DNA of 64,000 bases from Frischella perrara (GTDB lineage: Bacteria > Pseudomonadota > Gammaproteobacteria > Enterobacterales > Orbaceae): assembly GCF_000807275.1 (NCBI RefSeq), contig NZ_CP009056.1:1551192-1615191 (forward strand), given 5' to 3'. Both the position numbers and the translations under genes were made by a program. Positions 1 through 9,734 of this stretch are shown piece after piece. Under the pieces are notes generated by a model, which was not told where the DNA came from, ran no database searches, and was given only the letters and a program-made list of their open reading frames with translations. Each line of letters opens with the position of its first letter. Position 1 is the first letter of the stretch.

Positions 1-287
1 AAAATTATTTCATGGATCAATAGTGAATTGTCAATCATGTAAGATATACAAAAGCCGACCAATGCATTAAAAAATAAAAAAATTAAAATAGCTATGAATA
101 AAAAATTATTTGTGGTTAAGATATTAAAAAAAGCGACTATAAGCGAAAACATTAACGCGATTACAAAGATAGTAATAACAAACTTATCGTTAAAATTATC
201 TACTAATGGATTAAAAGCGCAAACTATGGAGGGTAATAAAGTTAAGAATAAAGATTTAAAATCCTTTTTTGTGAACTTCCGTCTCAT
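1..287 (-). CDS. integral membrane protein, C-terminus cut by window edge
   Basis: An open frame reads from an ATG at 287 leftward to base 1 without a stop, giving about 95 residues. It starts MRRKFTKKDF and then holds three strongly hydrophobic stretches, roughly residues 12-26, 37-57 and 62-85, so it is a multi-pass inner-membrane protein or its N-terminal half. No family is recognised. No strong ribosome site is visible before the ATG. A shorter plus-strand frame (94-303) covers the same DNA but is low-complexity Lys/Asn/Leu and is probably the antisense shadow. Confidence 0.55.
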   Translation of the reverse strand, partial: MRRKFTKKDFKSLFLTLLPSIVCAFNPLVDNFNDKFVITIFVIALMFSLIVAFFNILTTNNFLFIAILIFLFFNALVGFCISYMIDNSLLIHEII

Positions 288-409
288 CTTATTGTTATTT
301 TAATGTAAAAAAACATATTATACTTAACTCATATAAAAAAAGAAATAGTATTTTTATGTACTAATTATCTCTGACATTAATTATTGGAATTTAAACAAAT
401 GGTAATATT

Positions 410-454
410 AATCCTAGCAATTATTTCTTTAATGTAAAAATAATAGCTAGGATT
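410..454. terminator. long hairpin downstream of the amino-acid ABC operon
   Basis: The left arm AATCCTAGCAATTATTT pairs with a near-perfect right arm ending in GCTAGGATT at 446-454. It lies 30 bases beyond the stop of the ABC ATPase gene. The T-tract is poor on either strand, so it may be a 3'-end stabiliser rather than a classic intrinsic terminator. Confidence 0.5.
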
Positions 455-484
455 CGATAATTTTGATAAAGATATAATGTTGTT

Positions 485-1264
485 TTAATCAATGAATCGC
501 GATAAGAATGCACATGTTCTAGGATGCTGTGGATTTATTAGTATATCTTCAGGTTTGCCTTGTTCTACTACTATACCACCATCCATAAAAACGACTTTAT
601 CTGCCACAGCACGCGCAAAACCCATTTCATGAGTTACGATGACCATCGTAATTTTATCTTCCGCTAAATTTTGCATTGTTTTTAAAACTTCACCTGTTAA
701 CTCTGGATCAAGTGCAGAAGTTGGTTCATCAAATAACATAATATCTGGTTGCATAGCTAAAGCTCGAGCGATGGCCACGCGTTGTTTTTGACCACCCGAT
801 AACTGCGAAGGATAACTATCTTCTTTATTAGATAATCCCACCTTTTTTAATAATTCTCTGGCAAGTGGTAATATTTCCTCACGTTTCATTTTTTTTACAG
901 TCATCGGTGCTTCAATAATATTTTGCAAAACGGTCATATGAGGAAATAGATTAAAATGTTGAAATACCATACCCATTTTGGTACAAATACGTTTAATTTC
1001 ACGTTCTGATTGATAAACAGCTTGTTTTAAATCATTATTCTTAACTAACCATTCGTTTTCAATTGAAATATTACCGGAGTCAATTTTTTCCAGATTATTC
1101 AAACAACGCAATAAGGTGGATTTTCCAGAACCAGAGGAACCTATAATGACCACTACTTCAGACTTAGCAACTTTAAGATCAACTCCTTTTAAAACAGCCA
1201 GATTACCAAATGCTTTGTAAATCTGTTGTGCATCAATCATGATATCAGTCGTCATAGCGGGCAT
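485..1264 (-). CDS. polar amino-acid ABC transporter, ATP-binding protein
   Basis: This is the cytoplasmic ATPase subunit of a GlnQ/HisP/ArtP-type importer, 259 residues, the usual length. The Walker [10 protein letters not shown] is near residues 43-51, the signature [15 protein letters not shown] is central, Walker B is [15 protein letters not shown], and the switch His lies in [10 protein letters not shown]. The ATG at 1264 is chosen because GGAG sits about 7 bases upstream; it overlaps the end of the permease gene, which implies translational coupling. It is the third gene of a binding protein-permease-ATPase operon. The substrate cannot be read from this subunit. Confidence 0.93.
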   Translation of the reverse strand: MPAMTTDIMIDAQQIYKAFGNLAVLKGVDLKVAKSEVVVIIGSSGSGKSTLLRCLNNLEKIDSGNISIENEWLVKNNDLKQAVYQSEREIKRICTKMGMVFQHFNLFPHMTVLQNIIEAPMTVKKMKREEILPLARELLKKVGLSNKEDSYPSQLSGGQKQRVAIARALAMQPDIMLFDEPTSALDPELTGEVLKTMQNLAEDKITMVIVTHEMGFARAVADKVVFMDGGIVVEQGKPEDILINPQHPRTCAFLSRFID

Positions 1265-1943
1265 AATATTTCTCCAGTTTTTGATATAGCATCGTTAATA
1301 TTAGCGTCATCGCTAAATAAAACACAGCGGCAATGAAAAAAGGCGATAGATCGAAATCGCGTTTAACGAGTTGGTATGCAATACGCATTAAATCTTGTAA
1401 AGCCAAAACATAGACTAATGAGGTATCTTTAATCAAAGTGATGGTTTCATTACTTAATGGTGGTAAGATTTTCTTTACCATTTGTGGTAACACAATGCGC
1501 CACATTGTTTGACGATAGCTCATTCCTAAAGTTTTAGCAGCTTCATACTGACCTTTATTTACACCTTGGATACCAGCTCTAAAAATTTCAGCAAAATATG
1601 CCGCATAATTTAAGGTAAAGGCTATTACTGCTGTCGAAAAACTATCAAATCGTATACCTAACATAGGTAAAGCAAAATAAATGAAAAAAATCTGTAGCAT
1701 GAGTGGTGTACCCCGCATTAGCCAAATATAAGCATTAACTAAAAAGCTAATGAATTTAATGCGTGATAAACGTAAAAGTGCTAACAATAAACCAAATGGA
1801 ATTGACAATAGCAAGGTAATCGTAAATAGACCTAATGTAAGTTTAGTTCCTTCCCATAATTGTGGTGATATATCAATACAGTAATCGGTTGTAACTTGTA
1901 AAACAAACCATAATTGCTGGATAGCATTAAGTATATAATCCAT
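1245..1943 (-). CDS. polar amino-acid ABC transporter, permease
   Basis: This 232-residue inner-membrane permease belongs to the HisMQ/GlnP family. It has several membrane segments and the EAA loop around [22 protein letters not shown], which docks the ATPase. The [16 protein letters not shown] segment is typical of this family. Only one permease gene is present, so the channel is probably a homodimer. Its 3' end overlaps the ATPase gene, and a hairpin separates it from the binding-protein gene. Confidence 0.92.
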   Translation of the reverse strand: MDYILNAIQQLWFVLQVTTDYCIDISPQLWEGTKLTLGLFTITLLLSIPFGLLLALLRLSRIKFISFLVNAYIWLMRGTPLMLQIFFIYFALPMLGIRFDSFSTAVIAFTLNYAAYFAEIFRAGIQGVNKGQYEAAKTLGMSYRQTMWRIVLPQMVKKILPPLSNETITLIKDTSLVYVLALQDLMRIAYQLVKRDFDLSPFFIAAVFYLAMTLILTMLYQKLEKYYARYDD

Positions 1944-1953
1944 CTAAATTCCT

Positions 1954-1992
1954 ATAAAAAAACAACGCAGTCCTTTTATGGCCTGCGTTTGA
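1954..1992 (-). terminator. attenuating hairpin between binding protein and permease
   Basis: On the minus strand a stem AACGCAG...CTGCGTT is followed by GTTTTTTT. It lies in the 69-base gap after the binding-protein gene and before the permease gene. This fits partial termination that keeps the periplasmic binding protein in excess over the membrane subunits. Confidence 0.6.
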
Positions 1993-2012
1993 ATAAAACA
2001 AAATAGTCAGTT

Positions 2013-2810
2013 TTATTTAGTAACATCGGTTCCAAACCATTTCTGCGAGATCTGAGCCGCAGTACCATCATTGATCATACTGTCTAATGCTTTTTGGATA
2101 GCTTTTTGTAATACTACGTTACCCTTCTTAAAACCAACACCATATTGTTCCTGTCCAAAATTGTCTTTAAGTACAGTATATTCATCAGGCTTTTTAGCAA
2201 CGTAATAGTGTCCAACTACACCATCTACAACTACCGCATCAAGTCGTTGATTAGCGAGATCTAATAATGCTGTTACATTATCAGCATATTGATTTAATTC
2301 TGCAAAACTACTATGAATAGGATCTGCATTAACAGCATCTAAAGCACTGCTACCATTTTGTAAACCGATCACTTTGCCCGCTAAATCAGCTTTAGTGTGG
2401 ATGTTACTATCCGATCTGACGACAATAATTTGATGATTTATCATATAAGGGGAAGAAAATAAAATATTTTCTTTTCTATAATCAGTAATGGTTAAACCAT
2501 TCCATAATGCATCTACTCTACCACTATTTAGTTCAGCTTCTTTTGCTGACCAGTCAATCGGTTTAAACTCTACAATTAGATTTGCTCTTTTAGCAGCCTC
2601 GCGTGCTAAATCAATATCAAAACCTACCAACTCATTATTTTGGTCACGAAATCCCATTGGTGGAAAATCATCATCTAAACCTACCACAATCGTTTGTTTT
2701 TGATTTTTAGCATCTTGACTAGCTTGTTCTTGCTTGGTTTGATTATCGCAACCATATAATAAAAACAGTGCTGCAAATGCCATTATCCATAAATAAACCC
2801 GTTTACGCAT
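2013..2810 (-). CDS. amino-acid ABC transporter substrate-binding lipoprotein
   Basis: This 265-residue family-3 extracellular solute-binding protein starts with a lipoprotein signal. A basic start and a hydrophobic stretch end in a lipobox (LLYGC), so the mature protein is tethered by the Cys. The fold signature VVGLDDDFPPMGFRD...GFDIDLAREAAKRA and a YRKENILFSSPYM segment are those of polar amino-acid receptors (cystine, His, Gln or Arg type). It is first in the operon with the permease and ATPase. Lipoprotein anchoring is less usual in Gram-negatives, where most such receptors are free in the periplasm. Confidence 0.9.
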   Translation of the reverse strand: MRKRVYLWIMAFAALFLLYGCDNQTKQEQASQDAKNQKQTIVVGLDDDFPPMGFRDQNNELVGFDIDLAREAAKRANLIVEFKPIDWSAKEAELNSGRVDALWNGLTITDYRKENILFSSPYMINHQIIVVRSDSNIHTKADLAGKVIGLQNGSSALDAVNADPIHSSFAELNQYADNVTALLDLANQRLDAVVVDGVVGHYYVAKKPDEYTVLKDNFGQEQYGVGFKKGNVVLQKAIQKALDSMINDGTAAQISQKWFGTDVTK

Positions 2811-3164
2811 ACAAACCCCAATATATTTATCGTGTTTTAATAAAAATTTTGTTGTAATGCTATCTTATGTCACATTATTTATCCAGTACGTTTTGACGTT
2901 TTGCCACAAAATAATTCAATTATCAAGCATAAATCAACTGAATTGTAGTTTGTTTTATTAATTTTCGATTATTTAACAGATTAAATATTTATTTTGAATA
3001 ATCTTTAAGCTCGCTAAATCTGTTTTTCATGACTAAAACATAAATAATTAATTTAATATTTGATTGATAAAATAGATAAAGTTGTTTTAGTTTCTGATAC
3101 AATATAAGGTTATAAAATTAAAGAGTAATGTCAAAATAGTAGCAGATAGAGTATAAGGTTTTTA
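2811..3164. promoter_or_regulatory. 354-base divergent intergenic region
   Basis: This AT-rich region separates the leftward amino-acid importer operon from the rightward nifJ gene, so both promoters must lie here. I see no confident -35/-10 pair, riboswitch or small gene. An AAGG stretch about 3154 serves as ribosome site for nifJ. Confidence 0.4.
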
Positions 3165-6100
3165 ATGATTACAACTGATGCCAATAGCGCTGTGTCTTCC
3201 GTTGCTTACCGCGCTAACGAAGTGATTGCGATATATCCTATTACCCCAAGTTCTTCAATGGCTGAGCAAGCTAATACATGGTCAGAATTTAATAAAAAAA
3301 ATATTTTTGGCGATATCCCAAAAGTTATTGAAATGCAATCAGAAGCTGGTGCTATATCTACGGTACACGGTGCATTGATGACTGGTGCTCTTGCCACCTC
3401 CTTCACCTCTTCACAAGGATTATTATTAATGATCCCATCCTTGTACAAGATTGCTGGAGAACTTACCCCTTTTGTATTACATGTAGCAGCTCGGACAATT
3501 GCCACCCATGCTTTATCAATTTTTGGTGATCATTCGGATGTTATGGCCGTTCGTCAAACTGGTTGCGCTTTACTATGTGCTAGTTCAGTACAAGAAGCTC
3601 AAGATTTCGCTTTAATTGCACAAATGGCTTCTTTTAATAGCCGCATACCATTTATTCATTTTTTTGATGGTTTTCGTACCTCACATGAAATTAATAAAAT
3701 AGCACCAATCAGTGATGAAACAATCAAAAATTTGTTACCTTATGATGCGATTAAAGCTCACCGAGCTAGAGCTTTAACGCCCGATGAACCAGTTATTCGC
3801 GGTACTTCTGCTAATCCTGATACTTTCTTTCAATGTCGAGAAGCCATAAATCGATATTACGATGAAACATATGATCATGTTGCTAATGCTATGGATGCTT
3901 TTGCGAAGGAAACTGGACGCAATTATCAACCATTTGAATATTATGGTTCACCCGATGCAGAACATATCATTATCTTGATGGGGTCTGCTATTGGAACCTG
4001 TTATGAAGTAGTCGATCATTTGTTATCTCAAAATAAAAAAATTGGGGTAGTTGTTGTCCGTTTATACCGTCCGTTTTCAGCCAAACACTTACTTGCTGTC
4101 ATTCCACATTCAGTAAAAAAAATTGCTGTTTTAGATCGAACTAAAGAACCGGGTGCTTTAGCTGAACCATTATACTTAGACGTAATGACTGCCTTTGCCG
4201 AAGCTGTTTCGCGAGGAGATCGTCACCAATTACCATTAATAATTGGTGGTCGTTATGGATTATCTTCGAAGGAATTTGATCCGCGTTGTGTACTTGCAAT
4301 TTATAATGAATTGCAATTATCCAACCCTCGCCCGAGATTCACTGTCGGGATTTACGATGATATAACGGGGCTTTCTTTACCTTTACCAAAAGAATCGATT
4401 CCTCAAAAATCAGCACTTGAAGCGCTATTCTATGGTCTAGGTAGTGATGGTACCGTATCTGCGACTAAGAATAACATTAAGATTATTGGCGATAGTACAC
4501 CTTTTAATGTACAAGGTTATTTTGTATATGACTCTAAAAAGGCTGGTGGTTTAACGGTTTCACATCTGCGAGTGAGTTTAGAGCCGATTCAGTCCTCTTA
4601 TTTAATAAATAGTGCCCATTTTATTGGCTGCCATCAAGATCAGTTCATCGATAAATATCAGATCGTTGATCATTTAAAGGAAGGCGGTATTTTCTTACTC
4701 AATACTCCTTATAGTAAAGAGGAAATCTGGCATCGGCTACCTAAAGAAGTTCAAGCCGAGCTTATTAAAAAGAATGCTCAATTTTATATAGTCAATGCGG
4801 CTAAAATCGCTCGTGAATGCGGTCTCGGTGCTCGAATTAATACGGTCATGCAGGCAACATTCTTTTATCTAGCTGAAATTTTCAAACAAGACTTTACTGC
4901 TGAAAAATTAAAAGATGTTGTAGCTAAAGCCTATAGTAGCAAAGGACAAGATTTAGTTGAAAAAAATTGGCAAGCAATTGATATGGCTGTTGATTCTTTA
5001 GAACATATCCCACTAAAATGCCTTGATCAAACTAGTTCACTACGTCCCCCTATCGTACCTGATCATGCACCAGATTTTGTTAAAACTGTTACTGCTGCCA
5101 TGTTAGCTGGAGTGGGTGATAGTTTACCAGTTTCAGCATTTCCCCCTGATGGTACTTGGCCAACAGGCACAACAAAATGGGAAAAACGTAATATAGCCGA
5201 AGAAATTCCATTATGGAAACCCGAATTGTGCACTCAATGTAATCATTGTGTCGTCGCTTGCCCTCATGCTGCGATAAGAGCTAAAGTGGTTGAGCCACAA
5301 CAAATAAGTAATGCACCAGATACACTTGCTTCGTTGGAAGTAAAAGCTCGCGATATGAAAGGACAACGTTATATTCTACAAGTTGCTCCTGAAGATTGTA
5401 CCGGTTGTAACTTATGTGTCGAAGTTTGTCCTTCACGCGATCGCAATAATTTTGATATCAAAGCCATCAATATGGCTTCACGAATAGATAACCTTGAAGT
5501 TCAAAAACAAAATTATGAGTATTTTAATGACCTACCTGACCGCGATCCGCACAGTCTAGAACGCATTGATATTAGAACATCGCAATTATTGACACCTCTC
5601 TTTGAGTTTTCCGGTGCATGTGCAGGTTGTGGTGAAACCCCATATATCAAATTATTAACTCAACTTTATGGCGACCATTTGGCTATTGCTAATGCGACAG
5701 GTTGTTCCTCTATCTATGGTGGTAATATGCCTTCTACGCCTTATACGACTGATCGTCATGGACGTGGTCCGGCTTGGGCAAACTCATTATTTGAAGATAA
5801 TGCCGAATTTGCTTTGGGTTATCGCTTAACGTATAACCAACATAAGCAACGCGCTTTACGTCTATTAGATCAAGTTGCAGCAGAAATTCCACCAGAAATT
5901 GTGATTGGTTTAAAATCTAATGACACCACAATAGGAATGAAACGAGATTTACTAGAACAACTTCGACGACAACTCGGTGTGTTAGTGTCAGAAGAAGCCA
6001 AAGAACTGATAACGCAAGCCGACTATCTCATTGATAAATCTGTGTGGGCTATTGGTGGCGATGGTTGGGCATATGATATTGGATTTGGTGGACTAGATCA

Positions 6101-6707
6101 CGTAATGAGTTTAACTGAAAACGTTAATATTTTAGTATTGGATACTCAATGCTATTCCAATACGGGTGGTCAACAATCCAAATCTACTCCAATGGGTGCG
6201 GTAACTAAGTTCGCTGATCTAGGTAAACAAAAAGCACGTAAAGATCTTGGTGTCAGCATGATGATGTATGGTCATGTTTATGTTGCGCAAATTGCACTTG
6301 GAGCACAACTTAATCAAACCATTAAAGCGCTACAAGAAGCAGAAGCCTATGATGGACCATCACTTGTGATTGCCTATAGCCCGTGTGAAGAACATGGCTA
6401 TGATCTAGCAAAATCGCATGAACAAATGAAAGATTTAGTTAAATCAGGATTCTGGCCTCTATATCGCTATGATCCAAGAAATCTTGCTAATGGTAAATCG
6501 GCGTTGACCTTGGATTCAAGATCACCTAATAATGAAATCCTAACCGAAACATTGTTAAAAGAACAGCGTTTTAAACGTTTAGAAACATTAGAGCCGATGA
6601 CGGCTGATGAACTACATATACGCTCAAGTAAAGGAGTAAATGCTAAATACAAATTGTTACAACTTTTATCTACTTACACGGAAGCTGAAACACCTCCTGA
6701 TATTTAA
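3165..6707 (+). CDS. nifJ: pyruvate:ferredoxin (flavodoxin) oxidoreductase
   Basis: This cytoplasmic enzyme of 1180 residues oxidises pyruvate with CoA to acetyl-CoA and CO2, passing electrons to flavodoxin or ferredoxin. It is a full-length single-chain PFOR. The N-terminal pyruvate-binding domain starts DANSAVSSVAYRANEV. The ferredoxin domain has two 4Fe-4S motifs: CTQCNHCVVACP from Cys689 and CTGCNLCVEVCP from Cys745. The C-terminal thiamine-diphosphate domain has GGDGWAYDIGFGG near residue 964. It is a stand-alone gene with a terminator behind it. It points to anaerobic or microaerobic metabolism. Confidence 0.97.
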   Translation: MITTDANSAVSSVAYRANEVIAIYPITPSSSMAEQANTWSEFNKKNIFGDIPKVIEMQSEAGAISTVHGALMTGALATSFTSSQGLLLMIPSLYKIAGELTPFVLHVAARTIATHALSIFGDHSDVMAVRQTGCALLCASSVQEAQDFALIAQMASFNSRIPFIHFFDGFRTSHEINKIAPISDETIKNLLPYDAIKAHRARALTPDEPVIRGTSANPDTFFQCREAINRYYDETYDHVANAMDAFAKETGRNYQPFEYYGSPDAEHIIILMGSAIGTCYEVVDHLLSQNKKIGVVVVRLYRPFSAKHLLAVIPHSVKKIAVLDRTKEPGALAEPLYLDVMTAFAEAVSRGDRHQLPLIIGGRYGLSSKEFDPRCVLAIYNELQLSNPRPRFTVGIYDDITGLSLPLPKESIPQKSALEALFYGLGSDGTVSATKNNIKIIGDSTPFNVQGYFVYDSKKAGGLTVSHLRVSLEPIQSSYLINSAHFIGCHQDQFIDKYQIVDHLKEGGIFLLNTPYSKEEIWHRLPKEVQAELIKKNAQFYIVNAAKIARECGLGARINTVMQATFFYLAEIFKQDFTAEKLKDVVAKAYSSKGQDLVEKNWQAIDMAVDSLEHIPLKCLDQTSSLRPPIVPDHAPDFVKTVTAAMLAGVGDSLPVSAFPPDGTWPTGTTKWEKRNIAEEIPLWKPELCTQCNHCVVACPHAAIRAKVVEPQQISNAPDTLASLEVKARDMKGQRYILQVAPEDCTGCNLCVEVCPSRDRNNFDIKAINMASRIDNLEVQKQNYEYFNDLPDRDPHSLERIDIRTSQLLTPLFEFSGACAGCGETPYIKLLTQLYGDHLAIANATGCSSIYGGNMPSTPYTTDRHGRGPAWANSLFEDNAEFALGYRLTYNQHKQRALRLLDQVAAEIPPEIVIGLKSNDTTIGMKRDLLEQLRRQLGVLVSEEAKELITQADYLIDKSVWAIGGDGWAYDIGFGGLDHVMSLTENVNILVLDTQCYSNTGGQQSKSTPMGAVTKFADLGKQKARKDLGVSMMMYGHVYVAQIALGAQLNQTIKALQEAEAYDGPSLVIAYSPCEEHGYDLAKSHEQMKDLVKSGFWPLYRYDPRNLANGKSALTLDSRSPNNEILTETLLKEQRFKRLETLEPMTADELHIRSSKGVNAKYKLLQLLSTYTEAETPPDI

Positions 6708-6735
6708 TTGTCAAATAGCACAAAGATAATTACTA

Positions 6736-6765
6736 TAAAAAAGGCGTTAAAAACGCCTTTTTTAT
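6736..6765. terminator. bidirectional terminator between nifJ and ilvC
   Basis: The stem AAGGCGTT/AACGCCTT has an A-run before it and a T-run after it, so it works for both converging genes. Confidence 0.9.
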
Positions 6766-6776
6766 TAATTTGATGC

Positions 6777-8255
6777 TTAACCTGCTACATTGATTTTCTT
6801 CATGTCTTTCATGTAACTACGAAGCGTGTGACCAATTTTTTCAATTGGATGATTGCGTATAGCTTCATTAACATCACGCAATAATGCGTTATCAACGCTA
6901 CCCTCTGGAATTGCTTTACCTAAATCACCAGCTTGTAATAATGGCATAAATTTCTCTTTTAATAATGGCACTGCTGCATTGGAGAATAAATAGTTACCAT
7001 ATTCAGCTGTATCAGAGATAACAACGTTCATTTCGTATAAACGTTTACGAGCAATAGTATTTGCAATTAAAGGAAGTTCATGTAAGGATTCATAATAAGC
7101 TGATTCTTCAAGAATACCTGCTTCAATCATAGTTTCAAATGCTAATTCTACGCCAGCTTTAACCATTGCTACCAATACAACACCTTGATCGAAATAGGTT
7201 TGTTCATCAATTTTACCTTGATATTCAGGTGCCTTTTCAAAACCAGTTTCACCGGTTTGCTTACGCCAAGTCAGTAGATTTTTATCATCATTATGCCAAT
7301 CTTCCATCATAGTGCGTGAGAATTCACCAGAAATAATATCATCCATATGTTTACGATACAGATCAGTCATAATTACTTTCAATTCTTGTGCCAAGGCATT
7401 TGCACGTAACTTAGCAGGATTTGATAAGCGATCCATCATTAGTGTAATTCCACCTTGTTTTAATGCTTCAGTGATCGTTTCCCAACCAAATTGCAATAAT
7501 TTACAAGCATAAGCAGGATCTACGCCTTCACCAACTAGTTTATCAAAGCATAACAATGATCCAGTTTGTAACATACCACACAGAATAGTTTGCTCACCCA
7601 TTAAGTCAGATTTAACTTCAGCAACAAAAGAAGACTCAAGTACACCAGCTCGGTGTCCACCTGTTGCAGCAGCCCAAGCTTTAGCAATAGCTAAACCTTC
7701 ACCTTTTGGGTCATTGGCAGGATGAACTGCGATTAAAGTAGGTACACCAAATCCACGTTTATACTCTTCGCGAACTTCTGTACCAGGACATTTTGGTGCT
7801 ACCATTACTACAGTAATATCAGGACGTATTTTTTCACCAACTTCAACAATATTAAAGCCATGAGAATACCCTAAAGCAGCACCTTGTTTCATTAAAGGTT
7901 GTACCGCTTTAACAACTGCTGAATGTTGTTTATCTGGTGTTAAATTGATTACAAGATCCGCTGTTGGTACTAATTCTTCATAAGTACCTACTTTAAATCC
8001 ATTTTCAGTCGCTTTCTTCCATGAAGCGCGTTTTTCCGCTATAGCTTCTTGACGTAATGCATAAGCAATATCTAAACCAGAATCCCGCATATTTAGACCT
8101 TGGTTTAAACCTTGTGCACCACAGCCTACAATGACAATTTTTTTGCCTTTTAAGAAATTTGCTTCTGATGCAAATTCGTCACGTCCCATAAAACGGCATT
8201 TACCTAGTTGTGCTAATTTTTCTCGCCAGCATAAGGTATTAAAATAGTTTGACAT
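6777..8255 (-). CDS. ilvC: ketol-acid reductoisomerase (class II)
   Basis: This 492-residue cytoplasmic enzyme of valine/isoleucine synthesis converts acetolactate or acetohydroxybutyrate to the dihydroxy acid using NADPH and Mg2+. The length and the duplicated knotted C-terminal domain are those of the long enterobacterial class II enzyme. The start [20 protein letters not shown] aligns with the E. coli start. The ATG at 8255 is chosen over an upstream in-frame extension because AAGGAAA lies just before it. The NADPH loop is [12 protein letters not shown]. It diverges from ilvY, its expected LysR-type activator. Confidence 0.97.
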   Translation of the reverse strand: MSNYFNTLCWREKLAQLGKCRFMGRDEFASEANFLKGKKIVIVGCGAQGLNQGLNMRDSGLDIAYALRQEAIAEKRASWKKATENGFKVGTYEELVPTADLVINLTPDKQHSAVVKAVQPLMKQGAALGYSHGFNIVEVGEKIRPDITVVMVAPKCPGTEVREEYKRGFGVPTLIAVHPANDPKGEGLAIAKAWAAATGGHRAGVLESSFVAEVKSDLMGEQTILCGMLQTGSLLCFDKLVGEGVDPAYACKLLQFGWETITEALKQGGITLMMDRLSNPAKLRANALAQELKVIMTDLYRKHMDDIISGEFSRTMMEDWHNDDKNLLTWRKQTGETGFEKAPEYQGKIDEQTYFDQGVVLVAMVKAGVELAFETMIEAGILEESAYYESLHELPLIANTIARKRLYEMNVVISDTAEYGNYLFSNAAVPLLKEKFMPLLQAGDLGKAIPEGSVDNALLRDVNEAIRNHPIEKIGHTLRSYMKDMKKINVAG

Positions 8256-8423
8256 AGTTATTTCCTTAATAAATTCAATTTTTAGCATTAATCGTATTCG
8301 TAATCTAATTTTGCTAGTAGTTAGTCCCAAAAAATTAATATTAATATACTCGTTTTTTGTTGTTGCGAAAATTGATATATTCAGAATACTATATTGCATT
8401 TATTGCAATAAGAAAGGTTAACC
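8256..8423. promoter_or_regulatory. ilvC-ilvY divergent control region
   Basis: Both genes start from this 168-base gap. At 8392-8410 there is a perfect dyad, TATTGCA-5 nt-TGCAATA, a plausible IlvY operator placed 14 bases before the ilvY ATG. In E. coli IlvY binds tandem operators in the same gap and activates ilvC with acetolactate as inducer. The operator role here is inferred. Confidence 0.6.
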
Positions 8424-9308
8424 ATGAATATACACGATTTAAAGACTTTTCTGACTTTATGTGAAACTCAGCACTTTGGTTTGGCTGCAAAAGCAATGCA
8501 CATCACACCATCAACACTGTCTAGGCAAATTCAGCGCATTGAAGATTCCATTAATCAACAACTTTTCATCCGTGATAATCGTTCGGTAAAAATTACACCG
8601 GCAGGCTATCAATTTAGGATATTTGCAAAACAAGTACTCGCTGAATTTAATCAATTACAACAAGACTTTGAACAAAATAATCAGCAATTATCGGGAGAAT
8701 TAACCCTATTTTGTTCTGTAACGGCGGCATATAGTCACTTACCCGATATTCTGGATAAATTCCGTGCGTTGTATCCACTCGTCGAAATCAAATTAATTAC
8801 GGGGGATGCGGCTGATGCGGTTACAAAAATTCAACTTAACGAAGCGGATTTAGCGATTGCGGGTCGTCCGAAAAGGCTTCCCAATAGTATTGAATTTTTC
8901 AAATTAGGAGAAATTGATATGGTACTTTTAATCCCTCGTTTAAAATGCCCCTTCACAGAGAAATTGCATCAAAAACAACCTGATTGGCATCATATCCCTT
9001 TTATCTTACCAGAACATGGTCCGAGCCGTCATAGAATTGATCAATGGTTCAAACAAAATAAAATTTCATCTCCCCATATTTATGCAACTGTAGCCGGTCA
9101 TGAAGCCATAGTATCAATGGTTGCGGTAGGATGTGGTGTCGCTCTATTACCGAAAGTTGTTATGGAAAACAGTCCAGATAGAATTCGTGAGCGGATCATT
9201 GAATGGTCATCACAAATTATTGAGCCTTTTGATATTGGAGTCTGCGTACAAAAGAAACGTTTGTCAGAAAAGATCATTGCCTCATTTTGGCAATCAATTC
9301 AAAGGTAA
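8424..9308 (+). CDS. ilvY: LysR-family regulator of ilvC
   Basis: This 294-residue DNA-binding regulator has an N-terminal winged helix-turn-helix, MNIHDLKTFLTLCETQHFGLAAKAMHITPS, over residues 1-60, and a LysR effector domain after about residue 90. AAAGG upstream serves as ribosome site. The divergent position next to ilvC and the resemblance to enterobacterial IlvY make it the activator of ketol-acid reductoisomerase. Confidence 0.92.
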   Translation: MNIHDLKTFLTLCETQHFGLAAKAMHITPSTLSRQIQRIEDSINQQLFIRDNRSVKITPAGYQFRIFAKQVLAEFNQLQQDFEQNNQQLSGELTLFCSVTAAYSHLPDILDKFRALYPLVEIKLITGDAADAVTKIQLNEADLAIAGRPKRLPNSIEFFKLGEIDMVLLIPRLKCPFTEKLHQKQPDWHHIPFILPEHGPSRHRIDQWFKQNKISSPHIYATVAGHEAIVSMVAVGCGVALLPKVVMENSPDRIRERIIEWSSQIIEPFDIGVCVQKKRLSEKIIASFWQSIQR

Positions 9309-9491
9309 TTTAAAGATGTTTTGTATGTGAATACTAATTTTAAAATTACTCATAATTTCCGACGATTTCATTCTTAGTGGGAGGATTGGCATAGTTATTA
9401 CTCTATATCACCTTAAATTTTAAATAATATAAATAATTCGTTAAGGAAATGATGGAAATATTTTTAAAATACACTAAAATAGACCCCCTAT

Positions 9492-9563
9492 GACCCCATA
9501 GTTAAATGGATATAACGAGCCCCTCCTAAGGGCTAGTTGCAGGTTCGATTCCTGCTGGGGTCA
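9492..9563 (+). tRNA. argW: tRNA-Arg (anticodon CCT)
   Basis: The cloverleaf is complete. The acceptor GACCCCA pairs with TGGGGTC, the anticodon stem AGCCC/GGGCT holds loop CTCCTAA (anticodon CCT), and the T-arm is GCAGG-TTCGATT-CCTGC. The CCA is not encoded. The body is nearly identical to E. coli tRNA-Arg(CCU). It reads AGG codons. Confidence 0.96.
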
Positions 9564-9734
9564 ATAATAGAACATTTTATTGTTTAAAATTAAAAGGTTA
9601 ATAATAAATTATTCCGTTCCAAAATTCTCTTATAAATTAAGATTTATTAAAAGTAATTATTCTATCTATATCCATCCAATTACCTTGTAGATAAAACTAT
9701 CAGAATTCTGAATTACGTATTTCGATATAAATAT

